Shown here: positions 1-12,599 of the stretch, one piece after another
How positions within the stretch are numbered: the stretch's first letter is position 1
Layout: every line of letters starts with the position of its first letter
NCBI GenBank assembly: GCA_037975125.1
Contig: CM075853.1
Coordinates: 30,498,795 to 30,562,794, forward strand
Length of the DNA: 64,000 nucleotides
Direction of reading: 5' to 3'
Source: Latrodectus hesperus
Lineage: Eukaryota; Arthropoda; Arachnida; Araneae; Theridiidae
Position numbers and translations under genes: made by a program
The notes under the pieces: model-generated
Database searches by the model: none
The model's input: the letters and a program-made list of their open reading frames with translations, nothing else
Told to the model about the DNA's origin: nothing

Positions 1-224
1 TAATATCAGACTTTCATTTCTTAATTTTCAGCAATTAATGCATTCAATTTTAATATTAAAAGCGTTTAAAATTCAATAATGCCTAATTGTTCCTGTATTG
101 CTATTCCCGCTTCCGTTCTGTTGTTGCACGCACACAACAACTTTGAACAAAACTTGAATGATATCAATGATTTGAATTCCTAATTTTATCTTATTGTATT
201 TTGGTTCTCCAACAAGCACAAATC

Positions 225-275
225 TCAGAGCTAGGGTACAGGGAAGCATGCTGGTGCAACAACAACAAATTTGAA
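225..275 (+). mobile_element. 3' end fragment of a SINE
   Basis: The segment from CTCAGAGCTAGGG to the ACAACAACAAA tail matches the reverse complement of the 3' end of the SINE at 36659-36966, including the shared stretch GCTGGTGCAACAACAACAA. The tRNA-like 5' part is absent, so this is a truncated copy. Confidence 0.65.
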
Positions 276-770
276 AGTTCTTCACATTTTATAGAAGAAT
301 TGATATCACGTTTAAGAGATAAATAATTGAATCGAACTTAAAAGTAGCAATTCTTGTGTGGATGGATCTTGCTAGAAACGAAAAAGTCAAATTTGTTCAT
401 TTAAGTAACAAATATTGTTTGTAATTATTACTACATGTAATGTAAAAATTGTTAGACAAATTATCTCAAATTTTTATTTAAAAAGTGTTGATCATTCAAA
501 ATTGTATTCCATTAAAAAATATAGGAATAAAGTCCTTTTTATATTAGATTGGAGATAATTAAAGAAATATATTGTTACAAATTTGTAAATATTTCTCTTA
601 AAATATCTCAGGCAGATCTAAAAAATATTTTGGGAAAAAAAGACATATTTTGTCGTAAAAACGGCATTTTTAGTGAATTGGTGATTTGGCGACCTCTTGA
701 CGAAAAATTGACTTTTTATGAGAAAATTTCATCATCAAAGCTCTAGGACTAATATTAAGCGAAATACCCT

Positions 771-866
771 TGAAGAACCTTCCAGAAACCTTGGCGAAAC
801 TCTAAAATTTTTTCTCCAAATCAGGTATAAATACCGCCGCCAGTCATAGAAGAATTTATTAGTTTG
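771..866 (+). promoter_or_regulatory. Promoter-like patch: heat-shock-element-like repeats plus TATA box
   Basis: TATAAATA at 826-833 is preceded at 771-799 by alternating GAA/TTC blocks, including TTCCAGAA, that resemble a heat-shock element. A TTATTAGTTT sequence about 31 bases after the TATA box sits where an initiator is expected. No convincing ORF follows: the ATG at 927 gives about 32 codons. It could be a real transcription start, an LTR remnant or chance. Confidence 0.25.
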
Positions 867-3025
867 ATACTGCTAAGCCTAACAGAAAGCTATTGTAAAA
901 CATTTGTGCATATTGATTTTCGGAAGGATGCTTCATAGATTGTGGGCCATTCTTATGTATCGCGAGAAAAGAGAAACTTTCAAACATCCACGCGTGCAAA
1001 TGTAAACGCAGGAAACAAAAACATATAAGTTTGGCCTTAAGTTAATTTACAATCAAATTAATGTTAATGACCTTATTTTTATGAATTATTATAAAAGTAT
1101 ATTAAAAAGCATGTTACACATACGAAAATCAAAATCAAAATAAACTTTATTAACGATTTATGGAAAACTATCTTTTAATTCTATTTATTCACAGTCATCT
1201 TTCTTTTCAATGTATCTTTTATGAATCATAAGAATTACAGAAAATTCTAATTATATTCACTATGCTTCAATGCTTTATTTTTCGTTCTCCAGTTAAGTTC
1301 ATTGAATAGACCGTCTCTGTTAAAGCTTTATCTGTAAAATAATGTATAATTCATAGAGACAATATTATGCTCAAATTTCTTAACCCTGTCTTTTAATGCT
1401 GTTACATATATTTAGTACAAATGAAACAACTACTGCAAAATGTGCAATAAGTAGGACAATTATTGACATTATTTTCACTAAATACCAAAAACAAGCATTT
1501 ATACTACTGTTCTATACTTCGAAATGTGATAATTCTAATAGTACTTTTTATTGATAATGGATTAGAAAAGATTCACTTTGATTTGGTTTTTTAGATCCAA
1601 GAAAATATCATGGAATTACGAATGTGCATGAACATTCGCGAAAGTGCATGCTTAAGTATTCTTGGAGCTATTATTTCACCTTTGATGTGTTGTGATGTAA
1701 AAAAAGTTATCTAATGTACCTATCTCATTTAATTCAAAATTATGAGGCATTGGATAATGAAATGACTTATAGAGGACATGATAGAAAGAGAGAGGCATTA
1801 GATTATTGACTATCAATAAAATTCTAATTTCTAATTGGCATTTCTAATAATAATTCACATCACCTAAACTAAAGTTATATAATTAGAAGTTGTAATTCTG
1901 CCAATTAGATTCTGTGGCATTATTCTAAAAGCTCTGAATATGTTTATGAAAAAGTATATCCCGAAATTTGAAACAAGAATATATATCATAGCTTAAGAGA
2001 TACTTTTTTTCCGATTGCCATACAAGATGTGTTTTAATATCTTTGAATTATCAATTAATTTCTTTGAAAAAATGGTTTTTTCTAAGACATACATGGCAAT
2101 ATTTTTTGTTTCCGGAGTAATTTCAGTTTTGTGTTAAAATTATTTTTATTTTTATTTATTTTACTACATTACTTATTTTCATTTCTGAAAAATAGTACAT
2201 ATAAGATTATAAATAGAAAATATCAAAATAATTTAAATTAAAATGAATAGTTTTCTTGATTATGATGTTTTTATTTTAATCTGTGAATAAACTTCACATA
2301 TATCTTTTTTTAGATGACGATAATTACACAGTTGTTCTGAAGTGTTTTCATAGAAAATTCAAATGGAACTCTCATTTTCGTGATTTTTAATTTTATACTT
2401 TTCAGTATTTCTTTCCAAAGCAAAAAAATGGATATTTAATTCTGTGATGTCCACATTTCATCTAAATGTTAACCCTCTATTATTTTTTATTCCATGCGCA
2501 ATCATTTTAGCTATATTTTTATTATCCCATGAAGAATAGATTTTTTGATTAGTTTCTATATTTAAAAAAATGAAAGTTGCAAATTTCTGCAAAAAACAAC
2601 ATTTTAATCATTTCTACACGGCATAAATTACTGATGTAAACTGTAAGAGTTTAAATATATTGCTCTTAAGATTTTAAATTTTAGCTAGAACTCTAATAAA
2701 AAAATAATAAACGCCAGAAGAATTTTAATTAAATGCTGAAATTTGAATAAAAATAGAAATTAGTATGAAATAAATTATAATTTTTTACATATATTTTTAT
2801 TTAAATTTCCAAGAAATAATAAATAATAAATAGTCGAAAAAACAATCTTATCTTTACTCGTCATGAAGATATATTTAGCATTGTTTTAAGTAAACATGCA
2901 TTTAAGTTTCAGCTGTTAAATTATAATTATTAACAATCGCTTAAAAAGTTTCATTTGTAATTAAAACACATTTGAAGTATAATTGCCTTTATTTGTTAAT
3001 CGCGTATATTGGGACAAATGGATTG

Positions 3026-3077
3026 TATTCTATGTTTGAATGAATGGTTGTCTAACCATTCATTCAAACATAGAATA
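3026..3077. repeat. Perfect 24-bp inverted repeat, 4-base loop
   Basis: The arm at 3026-3049 is the exact reverse complement of 3054-3077, separated by GTCT. The right end continues into a second copy of ACATAGAATATT at about 3097-3108. There is no transposon signature around it. Confidence 0.9.
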
Positions 3078-3500
3078 TTATCACTGTATGTTAACATAGA
3101 ATATTTTTCACTCTATGATCACTTCTTCTTTTGAAGCTGAAGTAATTTAATTGGGAACTTAATGACTGAAGTAAATTCCAAACAATTCTGATTACTCTCG
3201 TTCTAGGTGAGAGCCTAATCCACGAGCTGTTGAAATGAAGTCCATAATTCTATCTATGTAGACAGCGGCTTAGTATTAATATAGACAGACGAAAGACATC
3301 ATGGTCTAAAAGTCCTCATGAAAAATTTTTTAAACGTTTTTATTTAAAAAGAATATGGGAAAAAATTGTGGTGTAAATTTTAATATGACAGAGAACTAGA
3401 TATACACCAAAAATACACATACCGATTAATGATGTATATTAATAAATAGTATAATATTTTTAAAAAAACTTTTGTTCAGAATCTTTAAAAAAGTTAAAAA

Positions 3501-3914
3501 GCCATGGTAGCATAGGGGTTAGCGCATCGGCCTTCCGTCCAGATTACCAACGCCGCCAAGGACCCACCGAGTACATGCGATTCACGTGTTCGTTAAATCT
3601 ATGGAATCGAAAGTCCTGTGCTCGGTCGATGAGTAGTTAACATGAGTGTTAAAGGTCTGGTGAAAATTTCCTTTTCCTCTTGATCAATGTCAAAATTGAG
3701 GGAGTGAGTGAATTCTCTGGTGGCGCCATCTATCAGAGGAGTCTTTGAGCAAAGATGTACTTTCACTTTCGTCATGATGAAAATTCATCGTGCTCTGGTA
3801 AACTACGTGGTGGTCTGGTTAAACGAAAAACGTATCCTTCTGACTTAATTTCGCATAGCCGTCGGTTAGCAAGCTTGGCTTGCTTAAATGTCATAAATAA
3901 CAACAACAAAAAAG
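3501..3914 (+). mobile_element. tRNA-derived SINE, family 1
   Basis: Starts GCCATGGTAGCATAGGGGTT with a box A-like TAGCATAGGGG, continues AGCGCATCGGCCTTCCGTCC, and ends in CAACAACAAAAAA. It matches the copy at 44386-44790 along most of its length, including the ATCAATGTCA, TCTGGTGG and TACTTTCA blocks. The box B region is damaged here. Confidence 0.8.
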
Positions 3915-6529
3915 TAAATGTATACATGAAAAATAATGCATAACTTAGTTTATTGATTTATACAAGATTTTATTCTATTTAAATGAAATTTTAGGGATTT
4001 TGCTTAAATATTTTAGTAAGGAAATTCAAGAATGGAAACTGAATAATGGACCGTATTAACTGACAGACAAAACAATGGAAATGTTTACATTAAATTTTTT
4101 GCATATTTAATTTGCCTATCATTTAAAATTACTTTCAAACTTATTTTTGATTTTGAAACCGGAAATTTTTCTTAGATTTGATTACGTATTGGCATGCATA
4201 TCAACTTTTCGAATGCAAAAATTTTAATATATGGATAACTTCCTGCTTCATCTGGTTTACCACTTTTCTTTTAGTTATTGCGCGCAGACATTCCTTTAAA
4301 AATTCAATATGTATTCACATTTTATCTTTTATTGTTATGATTTTTATTTAAATAGATTTGAGAATATTTTTTCAAGTTGCAAATGTAAAACTAAATGCTT
4401 TTATAAGACTGAAAGATTTCTTGTTGTTTCGGTAAATTGTTTCTCGACCTAAAAAATTTAATCTGGTTATAATTTACGAAAGCGTTTTGATTAATTTACA
4501 AAATATATTTTAATTTTAAAATCCTTTACTTATCTTTTCTTTTTTAAATGAAAAATTGTTATAAGAATGCTCTTATGCTGCTAATTTTTATAATCAAGTA
4601 AACTATGCTTTGTTTTAATGTGTGTATTCAATTAAAATCTGTAATACTTTTCAATGAAATTCATGTTCAAATAAATTTCAACTCAAATGCATTTAATGGA
4701 AAGCCAAAATTTATGGTGAAATTTATCACCATGTAAAGGTTGATGCATCGAGAATTGGTAATTAGACGAGTTTGCAATTCATAAGTTATAAATTAAAAAA
4801 ATAGATAAAACTATCGAGAGGTAAATTGTAGAGTGTATTAATGCTATAAATGTTAAAATTCTAACAAACATTCTTATCAATTGTAAACAATTTGTAAAAT
4901 GCAAAGGATAAAATATTTGACGTTTCATAACGAATACTTTTGTATATGAAATCTATTAGGCTGGTTATCTAATAAAACATTTTTATCGTCTTCCATACTT
5001 GCCTTTAGGAGCGATATTTTTGAAACATTTGGCTTGTTTGAATTCCATAAGAAAAAATCAAAACTTTTTCTATAGAAGTATATACAGAAAACAACCTTGT
5101 ATTATCTAAGTCCCGATGTTCTGTAATGTCAAGGATTAAAGTTAGGTCTTTTGACATGAACACATTGAACTAACAAGAACACATTGAAAGAGATTTTGTA
5201 ATACAAAAATCATCACATTAAGAAATAAAGATAAATGCTTTTTAAAAGGTTCATTGTTAAAATGAGAGAAGTCAATTATCTTATCTATCAAAGTGTTCAC
5301 ACATTTTCGGTTGTTTCTTTTCGGATAATTTCTTTAGGAGAATAAAGATTTTTTATTTTGATATTTAGTGCATATTATTGTATTGAATATATGTATTAAT
5401 TTGAATATTTAATGCATTCTTTAAAATAAATACCTTCAAAATTTCAATTCACAGTTAAATACTTTTCAATTTACCTAGAGCTAATTATGAGATAAGCCAA
5501 ACTTTTCTTAAGGATTTACTAGAAGTTTCTTCCAAATATTTTCAGTTATCATTTTTGTAAAAACGTTTTCACAACACAAAAAAGCTTATTACCCGAAATA
5601 CATAATAAATTCAAAATAATAAGTATTATTGTAAAATGTAAGATTTTGCAAATGAATTTGAAGTATAAAATAGTACTATTGTTTCTTGTGATTTCCTTTT
5701 ATTTTTTTAAGTATCACAAATTCTAAGACTAGGAATGCATATTTTCCTTCTATTCTTATGATATAAAATATACTTAAGGAAAAAACATTTTAATACAATT
5801 TACAATTTAGAATGTTTTTGAATTTTATTTATAGCGAATAGATATATAACTACATTTTTATTAAATAAAACAGCCATTAAACTTAAAATAAGTCTGAAAT
5901 ATCATTTGATACCATTTAATGTATACTATTTAAAACATTTGGAAATCTGTAAACTTCTCTAAGTTAAAATCAATATTTTGCCACGGTTACGGGTAAAATT
6001 ATCGAAAAAGTTTTTTAAATTTTTATGACAAACTTCCTTTTAACATATGCTACAATTGATATCAATAAATTTAATAGTTTTATGCTGAATATATCGAACT
6101 ATAATGTTCTTCATTATATTTTAAACTGCATAAACATTACTTTAAGTTTTTGCTTCACTAAAATTCCTAAGTAGTAAAAGCAACTATACTTCGCAAATTC
6201 TGTCAGAATGAATGATTATATTTATATTAATCAGTTCTCTATATGAACTGTTTACAAATCCCAATTGCTTAATAACTAGTTCATCAAAATTAAAATTCTC
6301 AATATTTTAAAGTACTGTAAATAAAAATAAGTACTACAGTATACATTTAAAAAAAATCCGCTACATCATTCCAGGTTATAAATTTTGTATCTGTTTGTTG
6401 TCCTCTATTTTCACTTTTCGTATATTAGCACTAATTCAATAAGATTTACAGTTTTAAGTGAATTCTGAATGAATATAAATATTCACGTTCTAAAGGGAAA
6501 TAAACAAATTCTCAGAAAAACGCAAAATT
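3915..6529. other. AT-rich stretch, nothing recognised
   Basis: I find no exon-like ORF, RNA gene or mobile element here on either strand. Confidence 0.5.
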
Positions 6530-7680
6530 TTTCTGAGTAAACAAATACTTATTTCAGGAAATAAGCAAAAGATGTACAACCAAGAAGTACAATTGACGGT
6601 AATAAGAATAGTTACTGAATTTACCTAACGAATTAAAAAATTCTCCAGATAGTATCAGCGATTATTACTCAATATTTTGATTAAAAATATTCTTGTGGAA
6701 TTTTTGTCTATGGTTGAGAAATGATTGCTACTTTCGGTTTTAAGATATTAGTATTCTTCTCTATCGTAAAGTTTATATTTAATTTTCTTTGAGAAACACA
6801 GTGTTGTAATCTACCGATAAAACAAATTCTGGTGAAATAAATCCTGAATAATTGACGGGAGGAAGGTATTCGCAATGTATAGAAGAATTCACTGATAATA
6901 AATACTTCTAGTGAAATGAAAGTAAAACTGTTTGGTGATTGTTAAGAATTGTATATACGAGAATTCCATATTGAAGAGGATTTCTGACTAAATAATTCCT
7001 CATTGATGGAAAAGCTAGGAATGCACACACATTCAACAGGAATAAGTCAAGAAGAAAAATTTCTCAAATCATAAGTAAGACAGGAATACAGTGAATAAGA
7101 ATTAACCAATAATAAACATATTTATAGTTAAATAACCTAAGTAAGACAGGAATACAGTGAATAAGAATTAACCAATAATAAACATATTTCTAGTTAAATA
7201 ACCTAAGTAAGACAGGAATACAGTGAATAAGAATTAACCAATAATAAACATTTCTAGTTAAATAAAAGCTCAAAATAAGATAAGATAGAAATACTCAAAT
7301 ATATACTGAATAGGTACACGTTGATTAAAGGAGTTTTTTGGATTAAATAACTCCACAATGTCGGATAAGTCAGAAATATGCATGTAATGGACAAAAGCCT
7401 ATTAATAACAAAGACTTCAGTTAAGCAACTCTTCAATCATGATTCAGTTACTCATCTTTGATATATATAACAGGAATGGACACAAAGAGCACGTATTCGC
7501 TAACAAAAGAGATCTGAATGTAAAAATTCTTCAAAAAAATGTAGAGTTCATTAAAAATGGTTAAATAATTCTTCAAACTAGAGTTATTTTCAGTAAGTAG
7601 ATATGTTATAATATAGAATGTAGTATCTTATATTACTTAATTATTATGAAGTTAAATAAGTTCTCAATAATGAAGAAAAT
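6530..7680. repeat. Degenerate tandem-repeat field with three near-identical 66-bp units
   Basis: Three copies of a 66-bp unit start at 7073, 7139 and 7205; the third lacks two bases. Around them lie diverged relatives that share GTAAGACAGGAATA-like and TAATAAAYAYTTCTAGTTAAAT-like blocks, for example near 6890-6915 and 7365-7435. This suggests an old minisatellite with a recently expanded core. Confidence 0.7.
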
Positions 7681-8327
7681 GCACAATAAACTAAATTAAT
7701 TAAATAGAATTAATCGGAAAAAGTGAGAACACCAAAATGATGAACATAGTTAATGACCATTTACGATGAAAAAAATGCGTTCTCATTTAATATAATATTT
7801 AAGTTTCATGCATAATATTAAAGCAATAAAATATTTGCAGAAAATTTTTTTATCACCATTAAACATAGCTTGTAAGTAACAAAATATTATCGATAATTGT
7901 GTAATATAATTAACTAATTCTGCATTTTGATGTTATGTACAAAGAACTTTGCAACGATTTTAAAAAATATATATTATTTTAGAATAAAAAGCAACGGCAT
8001 CTTCTTAAATACTATTAAATGACTATACAAAAATTAAATTAGTTTCTAAATAGGAAGTTGTATGAACACTACTAATAAAAAAATCTTTCAATTATGCTAA
8101 AAAGATGGAATCTGTTAACTGGTAGCATTAACTTTCTAAATATCAGATTACTAAAAGTCTATTCCACTGACTTTAATAAATTTAAATAATTTTGAAATAT
8201 TTAAATATAAGTCAAAAGCTTCAGTTGTAATTAAAAAAATATTTTTAAGCGTATGATAACTGAGTAATGGATAATTGAATCTCCCTTCTATATATCTATA
8301 ATTCATATATATATCATAATATATATC

Positions 8328-8330
<3 letters not shown>

Positions 8331-8375
<45 letters not shown>
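8331..8375. repeat. (TA)n microsatellite
   Basis: Uninterrupted AT dinucleotides, with shorter interrupted AT runs just upstream from about 8305. Confidence 0.95.
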
Positions 8376-8378
<3 letters not shown>

Positions 8379-8660
8379 GTACTATATAGTTATATATAAC
8401 TAATAGTACATTTTTATAAAATTAATCAAAAACCAAATTCAGAATAATAATCAAATACTAGATGGAGAATAATACATTGAAAATATAAAATATAGTAAAC
8501 AGAAGGAAAAATGTTCAATATATAGTTTAAAATTTCAAAGAAAATATAGAATAAAGGAAAATGGAAAGAAAATGGAGCGAAGTACTAACATGGCCAGCTT
8601 CTTAAGGGGGTGTTGACCACATTGGTATGGCTTTTCTGCATTGACCCAAGACATAGTCTT

Positions 8661-8872
8661 TAAGTGAAAAAGGCAGACATATGTTTACATCTGTTTTTGA
8701 AAAACATATTTCATAAAATGATCATAAGAGGCTACTCTTCGATTAAAATATATATTCAATATAAATAAAACTCGATTATTTGTGTTTTATAAGCGAAAAA
8801 AGGCAGACATGTGCTTACATCTATTGTTAGAAAGCATATTTCATAAAATGCTCATAAGAGGCTATTCTTCGA
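8661..8872. repeat. Direct duplication of about 80 bp, 130-bp period
   Basis: The block AAAAAGGCAGACAT through CTCTTCGATT at about 8661-8740 recurs at about 8790-8872 with scattered differences. The copies share the phrases TTCATAAAATG and CATAAGAGGCTA. Confidence 0.8.
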
Positions 8873-9288
8873 TTTCATAAAAAAAATCGTACTTGAAAAT
8901 AATATACCATATCTAAGAATCTATCGCTCAAATTTTCTTTGTGATCTTGACATTGGCTACGGAATGTGGATTCATAATGCAAAGAAAATTTTCTTTGCCG
9001 CGGCTTTCATATGAAAAAACAATTTTGGAAAGGAATCGGCTTTCTCCTAAATTATACCTTTTCTGATTCCTTTCTATTCATTGTTTCCCAAACTTCAACC
9101 TTTCACTCTCCGCTGTTATTTTTCCTCAACTTTGAACTGTTATTCGCATTTTGAATATAAAGTATCCAGTCTTCCACTTCCTGTCTGATTTTTTTACGAG
9201 ATCTTTCATTGAGAAGTATTGTTCCGAATTTGTGTGATTTATTCGTATTGCACTTTCCCCGTGATCACGTGACTGAACAGTCACTTTC

Positions 9289-9441
9289 TATAAAACGTGT
9301 CGGTGTTTATCCGGCAAGTGGACTGACTGAATCGAGTCTTCTATCGGCGCAGTGCTTGACTTTGAAAGGAAATAAAATGGGGAAGGTGATTAAAGACAAC
9401 CGTGATGATCATAATAAACAGTTGTTGACTTATTTGAAGAT
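9289..9441 (+). promoter_or_regulatory. Candidate core promoter and first exon, upstream of the calpain exons
   Basis: A TATAAAA box lies at 9289-9295 in a less AT-rich patch, preceded by CACGTG-like and TGACTGAACAGTCA-like palindromic sequence. About 85 bases downstream an ATG at 9377-9379 (context AAATAAAATGG) opens MGKVIKDNRDDHNKQLLTYL. Possible donors are GTGATT after MGK (phase 0, which would join exon 1 directly) and GTAATG at 9442 (phase 2, which would need another exon). I cannot show that it belongs to the calpain gene. Confidence 0.3.
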
Positions 9442-9682
9442 GTAATGTACATAGTGTCAAATAAAAAAAATTTAAAATTATTTAAAGAATTAACAAACTT
9501 TCTATGAGATCAAACAAATGTAGGCAAATTTATGAAAGAAAGAAATTCTTATATTTATCATATATTATTTTTTAATTTCAACTATGACTGCAACGTTATT
9601 TTTAGCTTGAAATATGGAATAATCGTTACATTTTGAGTAAAGATTTTATTTTTAATTTTCTTGGATTAAGCAGTTAAATTTA

Positions 9683-9687
<5 letters not shown>

Positions 9688-9740
<53 letters not shown>

Positions 9741-9772
9741 ATATATAGATATATATACATATATATATATAT
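9688..9772. repeat. (TA)n microsatellite, interrupted at its 3' end
   Basis: About 50 bases of pure TA are followed by GATATATAGATATATATACAT-type interruptions. It directly precedes the candidate MITE. Confidence 0.95.
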
Positions 9773-9823
9773 TAAATACATAATATAACATAATATATTA
9801 TACAGTTAAATAATAATACATAC

Positions 9824-10379
9824 AATAATTGGTGAAAATGTGCTTTGGGTCTCCTGCTTGGCGCATTTTCAAAAAGTCGCCAACTGGCGCGTTTTTGTGT
9901 GTTGTCTCGCGGATTTGAATGCTCTGAGTAGACATTACGCAAAAACGTCGTTTCTATGTCGACGAACCGAAATCCGTGTTTTTAACGAATTTTACCGTTG
10001 GTATGGCAACGAAATCAAAAACAATGGCTTTTTTTACGAATTGTATAACAAAAAATACACTACAATATGGAGAAAAATTATCATATTTTTAAAAATTAAT
10101 AGATAAAAATACACAGAAACAAATAAATAACTCACGTACTACCTCCAAGTCATATTCAACGGTAATAAAATGTCGTGCATCAAATTTTAAATTCTACGGT
10201 TATTTCAAAATCAAAATAATTAGCGACCAATAGGAATACTGAAACAAAAGAGTTGTTAATGAGCATGGGCCACAAGGAGTGCATTTAGGATGAAATAGCC
10301 AGAGTTACCACGTTTGGCGCGTCTATCGTCCATCTGGCAAGAAAGGGGTACCCAAACCACAGGTTAACCAATAATTATT
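9824..10379. mobile_element. Candidate MITE or DNA transposon remnant with imperfect terminal inverted repeats
   Basis: The left end AATAATTGGT ... GTGCTTTGGGT ... GCTTGGCGC is mirrored, imperfectly, by the right end, whose reverse complement reads AATAATTATTGGTT ... GTGGTTTGGGTACCCC. Both ends lie in sequence richer in GC than the surroundings. The 9840-10106 ORF inside has no domain I recognise. The outer boundary and target duplication are uncertain. Confidence 0.4.
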
Positions 10380-12364
10380 TATACATACCTATATTTGTGT
10401 GTGTGTGTAAATAAGGGTATATATTATATTCGTACACGAAATTGCTTGACTTAAAAATCAAGTACCAATACTTTCCTTAATGGAAAGCATAATGTGTGTA
10501 GTACAGTACATATTCAATATAAAACAAATATATTCATGTAATAATAATGTTGCATTATTTATTGGAATATTATGAATTAATAAGCATATCATTGTATGTG
10601 GTTAAATATTTATCATCAGTCGAGGGGTTCTTATTCTTCAGTTTATATTATTCATTTCAGATTTTTCTATAGGTGTTAATTAATGTAAGGATGCATGTAT
10701 ATTTTATATAACATATCTATCAAATACTTAGAATTACTTTCATAAGTATTTAATTATAGATCTTTCTTTAAAAACAATTTAATACATTTTCATAATTTGC
10801 TCAAACGCTTTTTCGTGCAATATGATCGGGGAATGTGCAATAAATTAGGAAATAGGTTCATTTCTAAAAGAGAAGGAAAAAATTGCCCATAAATTAAAGT
10901 ATTAAAATATTGAACTCATCAATATAAGTAAATTGGGACTTATAATTGAACTTGTAAGAATTTATTTATGATCTTTCTGCTTTGTAACGAGAAAGAATTT
11001 TATTTTTAACAAAATATTATCTTGAAATTCCTTTTTCATACATTTAACTGTCTTAATATTGAAGAAATGAAATTCCTTTTTCATTTTACAATTTGTAATT
11101 ATTCTTTACAAAATTTCATTTATTTTTGTAATACTCAATTGTTAAAGTTTTGTGGAAATGAAAACTTGGATGTAGAGAATTCTAATCATCGAATATGGAA
11201 TATGTGATGTTCCAGAAAACAAAATGACGCATTGTTTCCCTATATCAAAAGAATAAAATGTACCAATAAGTAATGCATTTTACTTACATTAACTAAAACG
11301 ATTTTTCCGGTTAGAGTAGTTTGATTGAGGATATTCAGAAGGAAAGAGATTCTTATTATCTTCATGTCTAGTTATCATTGTTATCTAGAAAATCATTTTA
11401 TCATTCAAATTGTCCAAGAAGTTCGAGGAAAAGTTTCGGCGATATCCGCTAAACGAAACGCTATGCAGTGTTTTAAATGAACCGATTGTTTCGACGAACA
11501 TTGTTTAAATTGCGTCAAATTGATAATTGAGACGAAACGAATCGACTGCAAATCTTCGCTTCCTACTTCACAGACATTTTCTTGATTATTTTCCAAGTAG
11601 GTGAATTCCTATGAAATCAAGTTTTAAATCTACAATTTGATATATATTCTAAGTGGGTGCAGCTTCCGCAACTAACATGATTTCTTCTATATGCTCTGCT
11701 GCCTACACGTTTATTTCAATAAATCACCACCCACAAATTTCGTATTCAACCCATAATTTAGAAATGAAGTGTAATCTGCAACAATTAGTTCTTTGTTGTT
11801 TAATGCTTAACAACAATCATAATTATTGATTACTGCTTACATTTCATTGTAAAAGCAATTCAAATGAGTTTTGCCTCTGTTTTGATTTATCATTTCATAT
11901 ACTTAAGAATGCAAAACATTCATTCAAGAATTCATATTGTAAGTTATATAAAAGTTGTAATGCATGCATCTGATTCTTTAAAGCTGAATAAATAATGAAT
12001 AGGAAGTACAATACGTAAATCATTCTTATATGTTTGTTCCACCCTTTCATTTTAACTAATTATTCAAAGTAGTCTGTTACTATTTAGATTCCAATGAGAT
12101 AATTGATAAATAAACTACCACATTTTTTGATTTTAAATGTTCAATGACAGTTACAACGGTAAAATACGTTTTTGCAATCATTTTTAAAAAAGTATTTATT
12201 TTAAATCGGTATAAAGTGAAAAAATATAGTTTCATTGAACAAAATTATCATATGTTAACTCCAGTTGTAAATCATGTTTTCTGTCATTAGTTCTCATTTT
12301 TTAAAACAATTTTAGAACTGAATTTCCATTTATCTAAAAAGTTTGTATTTTTATAGACGTACTA
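10380..12364. other. AT-rich stretch, nothing recognised
   Basis: Only a short GTGTGTGTGT run at about 10397 and scattered small ORFs. The missing N-terminal calpain exon could lie here or in 12711-15563, but I could not find one. Confidence 0.45.
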
Positions 12365-12530
12365 TCTCCAAAGGTCACTTGGAGGACATTGCAACTACTC
12401 CCTGTTTCAAAGTGTCCCAGCCGCCTTTAGCAAACTTGACGGATCTTTGGTTTAAGTCGGTACTCGAACTCACTACCGTCCTATAAGGAGAACGACCCCG
12501 TGACCAACCAGGCCAATACGACTCCCCCTT
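12365..12530 (-). mobile_element. Partial SINE, family 4, minus orientation
   Basis: The plus strand here carries CTTGGAGGACATTGCAACTA, then CGCCTTTAGC and CGAACTCACTA. This matches 36826-36950, where the same family is also in minus orientation. The tRNA-like head (ACCAACCAGGCC) lies on the right. Confidence 0.7.
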
Positions 12531-12599
12531 GGAATGTAGGGAGTACGAATCCCGATCCAATCGATGATCTATCGTGTTCAATAACAGAGTCTAGGGCCC

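Larger units (their letters stand above)
1..3500. other. Upstream AT-rich sequence without a recognised gene
   Basis: Apart from the SINE fragment near 225-275, the promoter-like patch near 0.8 kb and the hairpin at 3026-3077, I see only AT-rich unique-looking sequence. Short ORFs here, such as the one at 549-746, show no recognisable domain. Confidence 0.5.

Noticed and set aside
9840..10106. 88-codon open frame as a possible calpain N-terminal exon
   Set aside because: It lacks the expected F-x-D-P-x-F-P and W-K-R-P motifs and lies inside the candidate MITE.
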